64,000 bases of DNA from Liriodendron chinense (GCA_003013855.2 ML058548.1:124001-188000); one strand, 5' to 3'; shown: positions 44,111 through 56,608, numbered from the stretch's first letter. Numbers and translations are program-made. The notes: a model not told the origin generated them from the letters alone.

Positions 44111-44428
44111 TATGTATTTGTCATGAGAAATGAGGGCCGTTTAAAATTGGTGTATTGGGTATAGTACCGTTCACCAACGATACCGCCTGGCATTTCCTTG
44201 CACTGCTCTGTGTCGGGATGTTTTTGGGCCAATACAGCTGTATGGTTTATGATAGATAGTTATTTATGGTTTCGATATTTTTGAACTTTGGCCTCGTGCA
44301 TCCTCTTGAAGATTCGTAGATTATGCTTGCTCTACAATTATGGAGCCTGGACCCACATTGATGATTTTTTCACCAGGGTGTGGTGGGGCCCTGAGTAACT
44401 CAATACAAGATAGCATACTTAGTAAACT
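44111..44428. other. Intergenic DNA, nothing recognised
   Basis: No gene or bounded repeat seen. Confidence 0.5.
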
Positions 44429-44867
44429 TGTGGCACACTATAATGTATGTTGTTTATCCACGCCGTTCATCCGTTTAACCGGCTCATGTTTTACCAGATT
44501 ATTTTAGGGCGTGAGACCAAGATTTGAGCATATCCAAAGCTCAAGTGGACCACACCACAGCAAAAAGTGTGAACTGACCTTCTACTGTTGAAAACTTACT
44601 GGGGCTAAAGAAATTTTGGATCAAGTTGATATTTGTGATTCCCTGTCATCCATGTCTATGTGACCTTATAAACATGTTGGATGACAAATAAGCATCACTG
44701 TAGACCCTTGGAAGGTTTTAGTGATGAATGTCAGTATCCTCGCCGTTTCCTGTAGTGTGGTCCACTTGAGCTTTAGATATACTTGGATTTTGGGCTGCTT
44801 CAGAAAATGAGGCAATAAAAATGAATAGACAATGTGGATAAGACATACATATTGTGGGCCCCCACAG
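44429..44867. mobile_element. Mutator-like foldback MITE, copy i
   Basis: GTGGCACACTATAATGTATG and ATACATATTGTGGGCCCCCACAG are the ends; AGTAAACT just outside both ends also pairs. Full-length by comparison with copy o core. Confidence 0.72.
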
Positions 44868-45515
44868 AGTTTACTCCATATGCAATCCACTTTTGTGTCA
44901 CCTACCATGAAAGTTGGGACAGCACAAAAATCAGGCTGATGGACCACCATCACGTAGGATACCATTCAAATGTACAGATTTTTTTATGGTTAGCTCTTTT
45001 TTATTTCTTTATTATTATTATTTTGGGCCGAGCTAGTCTTGCTACTCATCCAATTCGAGGATTATGTGAGCCCCACTCATGATGATGGAATTCCCAAAAG
45101 GAAGGGAGAGCCATCTCTTCACAGGACACATGGTAGGGTGATGTGTAATTAATCAGGTTCACCCATACTGTGGATCACCTGGAGATTGGAAGAATTCACT
45201 CATTAAGTGGGCCACACATGTAGATTAGGTTGGATCATGCTTATCAATTGTATAGCACTCTTGATGAGCGGTGGCTATCCAAGTTTTCATCTCTTGTGAT
45301 CTTAACTATGCTTCTATTTGCATCCCCACCATTTTCTTGGCTAAGGTGTCATATGCAAATTAGACATGATTGGAAAATAAAAACCTATGCATTCATTTTT
45401 GAGAAATGCTCCAGTGCTCTAAGAGCACCAAGTTATATTGCTTCAAGGTGCATTTGTTCACTTGGACATTTCAATCAATTGATCCAGACTATCTATTAAC
45501 TTAAAAATACATCTA
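44868..45515. other. Intergenic DNA, nothing recognised
   Basis: No gene or bounded repeat seen. Confidence 0.5.
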
Positions 45516-45746
45516 GGGCTCATTTAGATACCGCCAAACAAGTTCCTTTTTCTACTTACAGCAGTAGATACGTAACTTATTTTAGATAAGTAAGTTTGGT
45601 TTAAGATGAATTTTTAAGTTAATTATTTTAGATAAGTAACTTTTTTTTCTTAAAGCTACTCTAATCATTTCAGCTTAATAAGTAAAAACTAAGATAAGCT
45701 ACTTGAGGTATAAGTAGCTTAAGTAACTTAAGATCCAAACGTCCCC
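45516..45746. mobile_element. PIF/Harbinger-like MITE
   Basis: 231 bp with ends GGGCTCATTTAGATACC and GGGGACGTTTGGATC, and flanks CTA and TTA (expected 3-bp duplication with one change). The interior AAGTAACTTA...GATAAGTAA repeats link it to the element at 16655. Confidence 0.6.
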
Positions 45747-46623
45747 TTAACATGCTATTGTGTAAAAATAGCATGAATCAGATGATCCAATCCATCCTTG
45801 ATTTGGCCTTCTATTCTCTTGGCCATTCCTTTTCCAAGCAATGGATGGCATAGGTAAGGCTCGTTTGGAAGCTTGTATTTGAAACGCACTGAAATCCAAA
45901 TCATGATTACATTAGAATTAAGGATGTTCCAAATCCTCATTGGTGTTTGCAAACACCAACTTATAATTGTAATGCACTAAAATCCAAACCTTTCCTTGAG
46001 GGCTTGTATATGGAATGCATCGAAATTCTTTCTTACATTCACGGAATAAGAATTTAATTAACTAAATCAACTTTAACATGCCAAATTAACATAAATAAGT
46101 GGTATTTGACAGAATGACTGCAATAAGCCCATTGAAATATATGGTATGGCAAAAAATGTGAAAATTTTGAGCCTTGGGTGGGCCACAAACATGAAGATCA
46201 CAAACAGTGATTCATTGTCTTTTTTAATTATCTATTTAAATGGCTAACTTTTGGATAGTTCAGATTATTATTAATATAATTTTAGTGGTGCAGCCACTAA
46301 TGAAATTGTTTTCATATCATCTGCATGCCACGTGTACAACGGATTAAATGTCTGGAAACACTTTGTTACAAGTGCAGCTCTTCTCTTTTATAAAATGAAG
46401 CCATGAGAGTACTTCATTTTGATTATACTCGAATTAGTCTCTATTTATATATGATTCGATTCCGTTACGTGTTTGGATGGTCGAGTTCCACGATAATGAA
46501 ATGTAAAACTTACATCATTATTTCTTGCAATCGATTGGATAAACTAAGTTGTCGAATCATAGTAATCTGTCGAAATGCCCACTAACTTCGATGGGGGAGT
46601 TGCATTGACGTAGTATAGCTTCA
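45747..46623. other. Intergenic DNA
   Basis: 45850-46030 contains two diverged direct copies of a CTCGTTTGGAAGCTTGTATTTG / GGGCTTGTATATGGAATGCATCG unit, perhaps an old MITE. No gene. Confidence 0.45.
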
Positions 46624-46880
46624 TGGGCCCTACCATAATGTATGTGTTATATCCGCAATATTCATTCATCTTATGAGATCATTTTATTGAAAGAAACAAA
46701 AAATGAGTCAATATCCAAAATAGAAATGAATTGCATCATAAAAGCAATCAGGATTGAATGCCTACCATTAAAAACTTCTCGTAGCTCACAAAAGTGTTGG
46801 ATGAAGCTGATATTTGAGGTCATCCCTTAAAATAATATTGCAAAATGGATCGAAAGTGTCAATATAATACATATTAGGCA
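46624..46880. mobile_element. Mutator-like foldback MITE, copy j, left half only
   Basis: GGGCCCTACCATAATGTATGTG and the left arm are clear; after about 46830 only a remnant (AAATGGATCGAAAGTGTC...ATAATACATA) of the right arm is left. Confidence 0.6.
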
Positions 46881-46913
46881 AGTTATATAATTACTTGATT
46901 ATATTACACTCGT

Positions 46914-46938
46914 TTAAAAAAAAAAAAAAAAAAAAAAA
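46914..46938. repeat. A-run
   Basis: About 24 A in a row after TTT; could be a retroposon tail but no body was identified. Confidence 0.9.
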
Positions 46939-47792
46939 GCTAGAAACTTTAGTTAGAGCCGAGACAATAGTAATAATCATTACTCATTTACCGTGTACCA
47001 CACCACGTTATAGTAGAACTCCACCTTCCAAACAGGCACTAAACGCATCAACCAAACAATGAATTTAAGACCAAATCCCCTCGTACATAATGGAATATAA
47101 GACGGCAAACGGCCCTAGCAAAATAGATTCTTTTTGCATCGTAACAAATAGAAGGATCAAATGGTTGATAGAAACGTTTTTGTTTAAACAATCTTGAACG
47201 TCCAAATTGAAGTCCATTGATCAAATGGTAATTTCTTGTCAAATTCATGAAATGTCCATATGGTATGCCATGAAATATGGGTTGAATCTAATGAACGGTC
47301 TGGATCAATGTATTGGACTGTAAGAAGTCTCTCAACGCAACTGAAGGTCCTGTTTGCTACCCGCCGGAGTACCAAATCAGCTACTCTGTCGGTATGTCAC
47401 TGGAAATTGGTGGGGCCCTATGTCTTAGACACCTAAACCTGACCGAGTACTAAAGAAGGTACTCCCTCAAGGGAAATGACAGGATAAAGACAGACCCCCC
47501 CTCCACCGGGCACGTTGGAAAGGATCAGCACCGTCTGCGACTCTGCGTACAGGCCGTGGATGGCCCATGTTTCTAGACTAACCAAGGACTTTTGTTTGTC
47601 ACCGTCCATTTGATGGGGATGATCTTCCAATTTGTGTTACTTTTTAACAATGGGATGGTGGGGTTTACCAGACGAACGGTCCCGATTCACTCTCCCATCC
47701 ATGTGTCAGTGCCACACGTGTGTCGCTGAGACTTGGCCAATAGAAAAGTCAGGTGCGACCCTGGATGCAGGCAGGTGGCAGCGGTCCTGACA
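46939..47792. other. Intergenic DNA, nothing recognised
   Basis: No gene or bounded repeat seen. Confidence 0.5.
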
Positions 47793-48189
47793 GTGGAACC
47801 AACCTCAAGCTACGTGTTCTTATATATGTACATCGTCTTTCTATTTTGCCAGTTAATTTTAGGGCATGGTCTAAAAAATGAGCAGATATAAATCTCAGGT
47901 TGACCCCATAGTAGGGATTGAATTCTCACCATTAAAAATTTCTTGAGGGCCACAAATCGATATGTTATTTGTGTTTTCCCTTCATCAATGTGACCTAATT
48001 AACAGGTTGGATGATGAATAAACATTATCCTAGGAAGAATTTAATGATGAGTGTTCAATCACCACTGTTTCCTGTGTGGTCCACCTGATATTTGTATCTA
48101 CTTCAATTTTTTAGACCATGCCCTAAAATGGTATGGAAAAATTGATGTGGACATACAACACGTATAGCACATACATCGGCTAGCCCCGC
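47793..48189. mobile_element. Mutator-like foldback MITE, copy k
   Basis: Diverged ends, but arms TTAATTTTAGGGCATGGTCTAAAAAATG and CAATTTTTTAGACCATGCCCTAAAATGG-type segments pair, and the central AACAGGTTGGATGATGAATAAACATTA is intact. Confidence 0.65.
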
Positions 48190-48259
48190 ATTGGTTGAGG
48201 ATGGAAGCAAATTGCGTACTAATCCTGACCATAGAGAGTTGGCTACTAATGGGTACTCC

Positions 48260-48657
48260 ATGGTCCCCACCATGATGTATGTGTTTTATCTGCATTGATT
48301 AGCCATTTTTCTAGCTTTTCAGGGCATATGGGCCCAAAACTGAAGCAGATCTAAATATCAGGTGGTTCACACCATAGGAAATAGTGATTAAACACTCACC
48401 ATTAAAATTTTCTTGAGGGCCACAAAAGTTTTGGATCAAACTGATATATATTTGTGTTTTCCTCTCATTTAGGTTTGTCAGACTTCATCAACGGTTGGAT
48501 GACAAATAAGGCGCTAGAAAGCTTTTAACGGTGGGCATTCAATTATTATTGGTTTCTGGTGTGGTCCATCTGATATTTGGATTTGTCTTATTTTTAGCTC
48601 AGCCCTATTATAATGATCCAAAATGGATGTACTGGATGAGCAAGACATGGGGCCCAA
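48260..48657. mobile_element. Mutator-like foldback MITE, copy l
   Basis: ATGGTCCCCACCATGATGTATG at the left and AAGACATGGGGCCCAAAG at the right. The next copy starts 27 bases further on. Confidence 0.68.
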
Positions 48658-48683
48658 AGAGCCCCGCTCAGGAGAGAGGGCTC

Positions 48684-49085
48684 TTAGGGCCCACCATGAT
48701 GTATGTGTCTTATCAACACTGTCCATCCGCTTTCCCGGCTTATTTTAGGGCATGAGCCCAAACATGCATTTCAGAACACAAAAATAATGCAGATCCAAAT
48801 ACTAGGAACATACCACTTGAAACAAATAGTAGTGATTGAACATCCACCGTTAAATCCTTCTTTGGGGCCACAATGGTTTTGGATTAAGCTGATATTTGTT
48901 GGCAGTCAGATAAACATTACAGCAGGCCTTAGGAAGTTTTTAATGGTGGGCATTCAATCACCACTAAAGTCCTGTGGTGTGGTCTAAAAGAGATTTGGAT
49001 TTGCCGGCTGATACCCTAAGATAATGATCCTCTAAATGGGATGGACGGCGTGGATAAAACACGGACATCATTGTGGGACCGACAG
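48684..49085. mobile_element. Mutator-like foldback MITE, copy m
   Basis: TTAGGGCCCACCATGATGTATG at the left and ACATCATTGTGGGACCGACAG at the right. Same orientation wording as copy l; the pair is arranged in tandem. Confidence 0.7.
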
Positions 49086-50221
49086 ACCACCGTCCAGTAG
49101 CTGGCAGTGTCAGCATGCAATGCGCGTCCGCTTTGCGTGTGAGTTGCGATGTCAGCATACATTCGCTGACACAAATGCGATCCAACCCGTCCATCAGGTA
49201 CGGCACCCTGTGTTTGAACGGGCCTCCAAAAGTCAGGCCGACTCAACGCTTGAATGAGCTACGCCATAGGAAACAGTTGAGGTCGGAACTCCCACCATTA
49301 AAACGTGGTGTATGTATGCCATCCAATCCACTCATATGACGTACCGCACAATTAAGAATCGATTCCCCGAAAATCAGCACATTACAAGACTAATGTGGGC
49401 CACACCATGTGACTTTAGAGGTTTTAGGGCTTTATTTTACAATATTCCCTATGGGATGGACCACCTAATTCTTGGATTATACTTATTTTCAGGAAACATA
49501 GCGAAATTGTGGTGGCGCATTTGATGGACGGGGTGGATCTGATGCATGAAATCAAATCAGTCTTTCAGCGTGCCTACGCGAGTCAGCTTCTCTTGCATCA
49601 ATAGCCACCAGTGCACCTTGCCAGGTGTAAGTAGATCCAGATCGTTCATCTTTTAGATCCTATCCCTGAGTGTCCGGACCATCATTGGAAAAACACATCT
49701 AAAGAATGATCTCAGCCATCAAATGGTCAGTGAGAACATAAACGATTAAGGGTCAGCGTTGAACGGGGTACAATGATGGGAAGGAGCGTATGCTTGGCGA
49801 CTTTTTTCCAAGTGGGCCATCCACCGTCAGGAAGCACGTGATGACAGATCTGTAGGCACGATCCCATATGCCATGTGTAGGGGATTTGAGTCATCTGACG
49901 AATGAAGAGACGAGATCTTTGACATTTTACTTTCGTTGGAAGTAATTCCTTTTCTAGGCGTCTAAAAGGAGTGATGTCATTGTGATGACAACGTGGGACA
50001 GCTAAGCATTTGAGGTTATTTTTGTCATTTCAAAAATAAATTGATCCCCACTCTACTTAGTTCCGTACATCCAACGGTCACTGTTGAGGTCCCAAAGGTG
50101 GTCCACTAATTTAACGGTCAGATTTATCAGCCACAAAAATCAGAAGCATTCATCATTGATGCTCGATGTGCACCTGATCATCAACCGTGTGAGGTTAAGC
50201 GGGGGACACACCGGTGGCACT
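49086..50221. other. Intergenic DNA, no gene recognised
   Basis: 49086-49520 has right-arm-like family wording (CCACCATTAAAAC, GACGGGGTGGATCTGATGCAT) and probably contains another broken foldback copy (49260-49545). The overlapping short open frames do not resemble proteins. Confidence 0.45.
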
Positions 50222-50614
50222 ACGTGGCCAAAGACTACGATGTATGTGTTTTATCCACACCATGTATCTGTTTTCCAGCTTATTTTAGGGCATAAGCCCA
50301 AATATTATGCAGATCCAAATCTCAAGTGGACCACCACCCTACGGAAAACAGTGAAGATTGAACAACCACCGTTGAAAACTTCGTAGGGTCACCTTGATGT
50401 TTTATTTGTTGCCCAATCTGTTCATAAGGTTACAAAAAAATGGATGAAGGGAAAATAAAGATATAAGCTTCATCCAAAACTCCTATGGTCCTGAGAATTC
50501 TTCCAACGGTGTTCAATCTCCACTATTTTCTGTGGACTCTAAAACGATTGGTTAAAGCGAATGGACAGATAAAACACATACATATTACGGTGGGCCCATG
50601 GAGCTTAGGCCACG
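50222..50614. mobile_element. Mutator-like foldback MITE, copy n
   Basis: ACGTGGCCAAAG.CTACGATGTATG at the left and, from the right, ACGTGGCCTAAGCTCCATGGGCCC...TAATATGTATG. Arms and centre as in the family. Confidence 0.72.
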
Positions 50615-50628
50615 TCATTCCCTCGATC

Positions 50629-50985
50629 TGGATTGATGTGTTCGAGCTAGCTTGGTTGAACTTTTGAGCTGAATTCGAACCTAAAAGAATAAAATTTTAA
50701 ATAAGCCCTTTTTAAAGCCAAGTCTAAAATAATTAAAAATTGAACTCAAAGGCAGCCCAAAGCCCATTTCACCTCTCATTTCCTTGCTCCTTTTAATGTG
50801 GGACTAAAATATATATTTTTCCAACTGAGTTAGCTGAGTTGAGCTGAACTTAGGGTTAGCTTAAGATTGGCTTGGAAATCATTTCTAACTTGAAAAAATG
50901 CCTCCACTTGAATAGAACCCAACCTTCAAATGAAGCCAAATCTAGCTGGTTGGAGCCAAGTCAAGCGAGCTCGTGAACAGCTCTA
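50629..50985. mobile_element. hAT-type MITE related to 14536-15025
   Basis: Right end read inward is TAGAGCTGTTCACGAGCTCG; left is TGGATTGATGTGTTCGAGC. Interior GAGCTGAATTCGAACCT and GTTAGCTGAGTTGAGCTGAAC words match the element in the Gypsy LTR. Flanks CCTCGATC and ACTCGTGC agree at 5 of 8, so the duplication is decayed or the left end is misplaced. Confidence 0.62.
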
Positions 50986-52391
50986 ACTCGTGCCATAGGC
51001 AATCCGCTTCCATTTCTTGGGGTGTGAGAAAGCATTAGGTGCTAAACGCTGATTTCTAGCTTAGATACCAAGCGCTCCTTATCCAGACACGTGGTACGTG
51101 TGTGAGATCCGGACTGTTCATTTGTTGGTACCTACGGTGGATGGGAAGTTTCCCAGATTAAAAAACTGTTCGGATGATACGAAGGAAAAGGATCCAAATG
51201 GACGGCCAGGAAAGTCACAAGCAACTGTTGAAATTTAAATGTAGAAAAATCCTCCAGTTGGCTGCTTTCAAGGGTGTGGTGGCCCACCCATCTATGACTG
51301 CTTGACCGGATCTTATACATGTGGGCCCCATTTACGTAGTCATAAACAACTTAGTCTGCCGTGTTGAACGCCGGACACTTTTTTTTTATTTTGCATTACT
51401 GAGGGATTAGAGGATCCTAGACCAAAGTATACTCGGGTTTTCAGTTCGTTCAAATGCGGCCAATGTTTCAGTGATCCAGACCGTTGGTCTGCTGGACCCT
51501 ATAACATTGTCAGATTAGGTCTGATGGATTCACCATTTCTCATGAAGGTAATCTTCAGAGCTGTGCCATAACAAACCAACGGTCAGGATTACTCCAAGAC
51601 CTAGCGCGAGTACACATTTCCTGCGCTCGTGAGGAGTATGATCCTAAGATACCTTGGCAACAGTGGAAGGAAACTGGTGGGCCCCACAAGATGGCATGGG
51701 GAAGAGAAAACTATAGAACACGCATGCGGGGTGTGGGAATGACGAGAATGCCCCTTATCAGCATCTCTTGTGGTGCGGCTTTCAGGAATCGACAGTGCTG
51801 AAAAAGGGCCAAAAGCGACATCCATTTTCGTAAAAGAACAGATGGACGGTCCATTTTTGTAGGAAAAGGACCCGAACCCGCTCTTGGATATCCTCAATCC
51901 AATAATCTCTACTGTCCTCTCGTGGAAAATGCCAAAGACCACTGCCCGCTCGGGTCGGAAAGACTTTCCAAGTTCACTCGCTCGTTTGAGATGTACACGG
52001 GCGCTTCTCGGAGCACGTGGTGATGTAGAACTTGTGCGAGAGATCTGAGCCGTTAAATGGATATATAGGCCTTTGATCAAGCTGTGGATGAAAAATTGTG
52101 ACGAGTCTACTTATCAGATGGATATAGAGGCCTTTGATCAAGGGTCCATTTTAACTTACGTGTGCTCGCGCTACTATGTACCACATAATGAATGGTCGTG
52201 ACTACCTGCTTGATTTGGATTTGAAATGCTCCTGCCAACAAGGGTGCCGGTGATCTCACCGTTGGATGAGTGGACCGAGCTACATATGTGCCATGGCCCA
52301 TGGCTGAAAATTTGGGTGTTTTTAGGTATGAAAGTGTAGCTGTTTATATTGTTATATACACGTGCGGTCCACCTCATGAGCGGGTCATGCT
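50986..52391. other. Intergenic DNA, no gene recognised
   Basis: A 159-codon open frame on the - strand at 51601-52080 has low-complexity Ser/Arg-rich sequence and no domain I recognise. A direct repeat of ATGGATATA.AGGCCTTTGATCAAG occurs at 52058 and 52118. I treat the stretch as non-coding. Confidence 0.5.
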
Positions 52392-52400
52392 TACTAATGA

Positions 52401-52913
52401 GGGTGCGGATTAGGTGAGGTGGGGGGGAATTAGTGGGTGAGTCCCTGGCCGTGGGGCCCACCTTGATGTATGTGTTGTATATCCACTCGGTTCATTAGTT
52501 TTTAAGCTCATTTTAGTGCATGGTTCAAAAAATGAAAAAGATCCAAATCTCAAGTGGACCACACCATAGGAAACAGTGGTCACTGACCATTAAAAAGCTT
52601 CTTGTGGGCCATAAAAGTTTTGGATCAAGCTGACATTTGTGTTTTCCCTTCATCCATGTCTGTGTGACCTTATCAACAGGTTAGATGGCAAATAGACATT
52701 ACGGTGGGGCCTAGGAATTTTTTAATAGTGGGCGTTCAATGACCACCTTTTCCTGAGGTGTGGTCCACTTGAGATTTGGATCTGCTTCATGTTTGGAACC
52801 ATCCCATAAAATGAGCTAGAAAAACTGATGGACGGATGGATATACAAGAAATACATCAATGAGGGCCCCACGGTCAGGTAAGCTGTTGCCCAAGACTCAC
52901 CTAATCCGCACCC
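52401..52913. mobile_element. Mutator-like foldback MITE, copy o (best copy, 9-bp duplication)
   Basis: 513 bp. Ends GGGTGCGGATTAGGTGAG and its inverse, then the core GTGGGGCCCACCTTGATGTA. Arms of about 190 bp are complementary at roughly 80% by eye, around a centre with GACCTTATCAACAGGTTAGA. Flanks TACTAATGA (52392-52400) and TACTAAGGA (52914-52922) agree at 8 of 9. No coding capacity, so it would be moved by a Mutator-like transposase from elsewhere. Confidence 0.9.
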
Positions 52914-52922
52914 TACTAAGGA

Positions 52923-53994
52923 TCACATCAAAATCATGGTGAGGCCTACCAGATGAATGTCCAGGATTTCACGCAATGTCACAATGGGGGTGTATGGGAT
53001 ATGATATCCTCTCATGAGTAGGGACTGCGTTTTTTTTTATTTAAATAAAAAGGAATTGCTTTGCGCCGTCCGTTTGGACAACTGTAGGATGATCAGAAAC
53101 CATCTAAGAGGTGGGCCATAGGCGGGATACCAGCAAAGGCGGTATTTTACAATGGTCGATCCAAGTGTGCTCGGTTTTCATTTTGTACAAGTGGGCCCAT
53201 GATCGAGCGATCCAAGCCGATGATGTCACAGGCCCTGCTGTGGATGGCCTGAGCAGTAAAAAAAATTCTGCATGGGAGATCCACGGTCCTCCTTTTCTGT
53301 TGAAAGTGGACCAACGATAGTGGGAAGTTTTCAAATTTTTATTTTTTTAATTTTAAATTGTTGTTAATTGGTTGTAGCTAATCGTAGTTGATAGACCCAC
53401 CCATTATGTTTATAAGTAGAGAGAGACAGATGGTCATACCCAACTAGTTGTATGAGCGAACTTGTTGGCCTAATTTAAGAATTAATTAATGCTTAATAAA
53501 TGTTGAAGAAAAAGTTATTTCACGTTACTTTGGAAAAGGGTTGGCAGCTCGAGTGCGCCCCACCCTGGTGTTAATGGAAAATCCACCCTTACCATTAGAT
53601 GCATTGCTTCTTGTTAGAGTTAGAGACTAAAAATCAGAACCACTAGAGATTTAGGTATTACACACAATTGGAAACAACATACAGGGAAAAACTCACCTTC
53701 TATACTATTTCCTTGGTGTGACCAGCTTGAATCACATATGAGCCTTACGTTTTGGCCCTTCATCTAATGGTCGGAGTGGATATTCCACATACTTATCATG
53801 GTGGGCCTTGTAAAAATCAAAGATGGATGCATCTCTCTAGGTTGTTTCCCTTGGTGTGGCTACTTAAATTACAGGTTAGATTTTTATTTTTTATTTTTTA
53901 TTTCCTTTTGATATGGGTCCAATTTAAAATTATGCATTTTGAATCAACACACTTGTAAAGGTATGTGTGTGCGAAAGCTTAGAGAGCAACTAGA
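52923..53994. other. Intergenic DNA, nothing recognised
   Basis: No gene or bounded repeat seen; T-rich runs at 53030-53045 and 53335-53350. Confidence 0.5.
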
Positions 53995-55947
53995 ATTATG
54001 GCTAAGTCTTAGAAATGAGAAGGAGATGATGAGGACCTTTTGAAATTCTTTTCGCTTACTTAACAGTTTTATCAATTTAAACTAAGTAAGCAAGAACACT
54101 TCGACTTCCAAGCCTAAGTGGGTCCAATCACTAGACTAGCATATTATTAAAGCAATTAACAACCTAGTCTAAACATGCATAGATAACGTATGATTAAACT
54201 AATCAAGCACCTAATCTATGCAACATAAGTAGACTATATAAGAATGGATCCTATAAGCTCAAGTATACTCAAGAAGTGAAAGTACATCTTGTGTGTGTGG
54301 ATGTGTCTATCAAGAGCCTAATATACATTCTAATTAAGCATTCATAATTAAACAATTAAACACAATGCATAATAAGAAATGTGCTCAAATACAATCACAA
54401 ACACAACGATGTATAGTGGTTCGACTTTGAGTCTACTCCACTCCCGATTCAAGTACTCAACCCCTTTGAGCACACCAGCATTCACTAAGGAGTTTAAATT
54501 TGGCTCCTCCCAACCAAGGTGTTTTAATTCGGATCCACCCAATTGGGGAGTTTACAGGATCCTCCCAACCTACACATTCATACCCGTGTTGGTGGCTCTC
54601 TTTGGAGACTTGTTTAGGCCTGACAAATGTGCCAAGGAATGACAAACGTCTTTGGAATTTAGGCCCGACAAATATGTCAAGGAACGATAAACGTCCCTAG
54701 ACTTTTAGGCTCAACTAACAAGCCAATGATCGACAAACAAGCCTATTACACTCAATTCCCACAGGGAAAAGAGTGGTTAGACTCAATACAAATTGACAAC
54801 CTTACTTGTTAGATTTGAGCCCCATGTAGCGCCGCTTCAGGTTACTTTTTCTCGCTCTCTCGTGCTTGAATCATCTCCCCTTATGCTCCCCCGATATTTG
54901 ATGTCGTTTCGTCGTCAATGCTCCAGCTCCAAGATTAGCCACCTTGAATATGATGCTCCGACGGAGATGCACAAGGTGCTATGAGGGTAGGTTTGAGATC
55001 TCTACAACTAATGGAAATGTGTTGCCTAGAGAGTCGCACCTACAATGATTTCATCATAGATTTTTGGATAGAAATATAACTATCAAGTTTAATCCAAATT
55101 CTAAAGATAAAAAAAGGGACAAGTGCATCTTCATCATGGGCTTAGAATGCTCTATTCTTGTGATGAATCACAAGGAAGATCACTTGATAGGGTTAGTATT
55201 TGAGCTTCTAATGGTCTCCAACAATGGTTTCAAACTCCTCAAAATCTCCCTCTTATGTCAAAAAATGTCTTTCCACATATTTAAATAAACATCTCTAACG
55301 GTCACAAAACGGGCAGAAAACAATCGCTTCGATATATCGAAAAAGGGTTTCGATTGATCATAGTGATCTTCGATATATCGAAATATCCTATTCGATATAT
55401 CGGAGAATCTGTTCATAGAATCAGCAAGCTACTGGACAAAATTCTCGATATATCGAAAAAGATTTCGATATATTGAACCTATCCATTTCGATATATCGAA
55501 TGAGCATTTCGATATATCGAATGAAAAATTCGATTGATCGAAGAAACTGTCTAAAGAGTTTGTAAGTTTGTTGGACATATTTCGATATATCGAAATGGTC
55601 ATTTCGACTACCGAATATTGTTGTTTAGGCCTGATTGATTACAGGAACTTCCACCTCTTTAATTAACCTAATTTATCAGGTTTTTTTTATATGTTCTAAG
55701 GCTAATAAGGATGACTAAGGGTATACTTAGTTAGTGCAAGTCATCTAAGAAGATTTGAGTGTTTTAGTTCAAAGGGTTAGGGTCACCAACGCATCTTGTT
55801 TACCTATTCTTCTTCCTTGATGCTTTTGGTTCACTTGAATCTCCGATCTTCAACTTGTCAAGGCTTAACCAACATTACAACACAAAGACCTACGTGATTG
55901 ACAAATAAGGTACACTAGTATAGATGCCACAGAAAAGTGCACTAACA
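53995..55947 (-). mobile_element. Copia-type LTR (solo or truncated), - strand
   Basis: On the - strand it starts TGTTAGTGCACTTTTCTGTG at 55947. It carries a cluster of 14-base palindromes in the presumed U3 (55328-55594). Later, at 54540-54370, come GGTGGATCC, GGAGTGGAGTAGACTC and CGAACCACTATACATCG, wording typical of the R-U5 part of plant Copia LTRs. Near 54045 it has AAAAGGTCC. The 3' end near 53995 is a guess; no primer-binding site or coding region follows. Confidence 0.55.
55328..55594. repeat. Cluster of TTCGATATATCGAA palindromes
   Basis: Five perfect 14-base palindromes (starting 55328, 55369, 55487, 55508, 55581) and at least four one- or two-base variants (about 55391, 55443, 55464, 55529) with irregular spacing of about 20-80 bases. 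Confidence 0.95.
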
Positions 55948-56605
55948 CATTTTACACATCTAAATGAGTAGATCTCACATACACATCACACATCACGGTG
56001 GGTCCTTAAAAAATCAAGGGTGGCGTCAGCCTCCACCTTATTTGACAAAAACAATGATATAATGCCAAATAGTAGATTTCTTGAATCTAGTCTGCTAGAC
56101 AACAAGCTACAGTCCACCTGTATGATAACTTTCAAAGTATCAAGCGCATGTAACATCCAACCTTTTCAGTAGGTTGGGCCCATCATAAGGATCACATAGT
56201 GAAATAGTCAGTAGTATCTCCACATCAAGTGGTCCACACTATATAAAACAATGTTCAAACATTGATAAGTAGCGAAATAAGAGTCTAGTCCACTCAATGA
56301 GTGGTTGTGGAATTTCTTACCTCGGGCTTACACCTTTTTATTAAAAAAAAAAGAAGAAAAAAAGATATTTTAAGGGACACCAGTGGTTGATTTTTATTGG
56401 GCCCACCGTGATGTGTATGTGAGATCCACTCGACCATTAGATGTGTACTCCCATGTTAGGCCCAGAGCCAATACATCAGGCTAACCTATGATTCAGGTAG
56501 GCCATACTAGTGGAAAACAGTTGAAAGAGAGACTTCCATCCTTGATTTTTACAAGGCCCACCTTGATGATTATATGAAATCCACTCCAACCATTAGATGA
56601 CACAC
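55948..56605. other. Intergenic DNA
   Basis: Wording resembling pieces of the foldback family (GGGCCCACCGTGATGTGTATG at 56399, AAGGCCCACCTTGATGATTA at 56553) but no bounded copy. No gene. Confidence 0.45.
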
Positions 56606-56608
56606 TAA

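Noticed and set aside
51601..52080. 159-codon open frame on the - strand, the longest apart from the 162-codon minisatellite frame
   Set aside because: Low-complexity Ser/Arg/Pro-rich translation without domain, no TATA or leader context, and neighbouring sequence has ordinary repeat wording.
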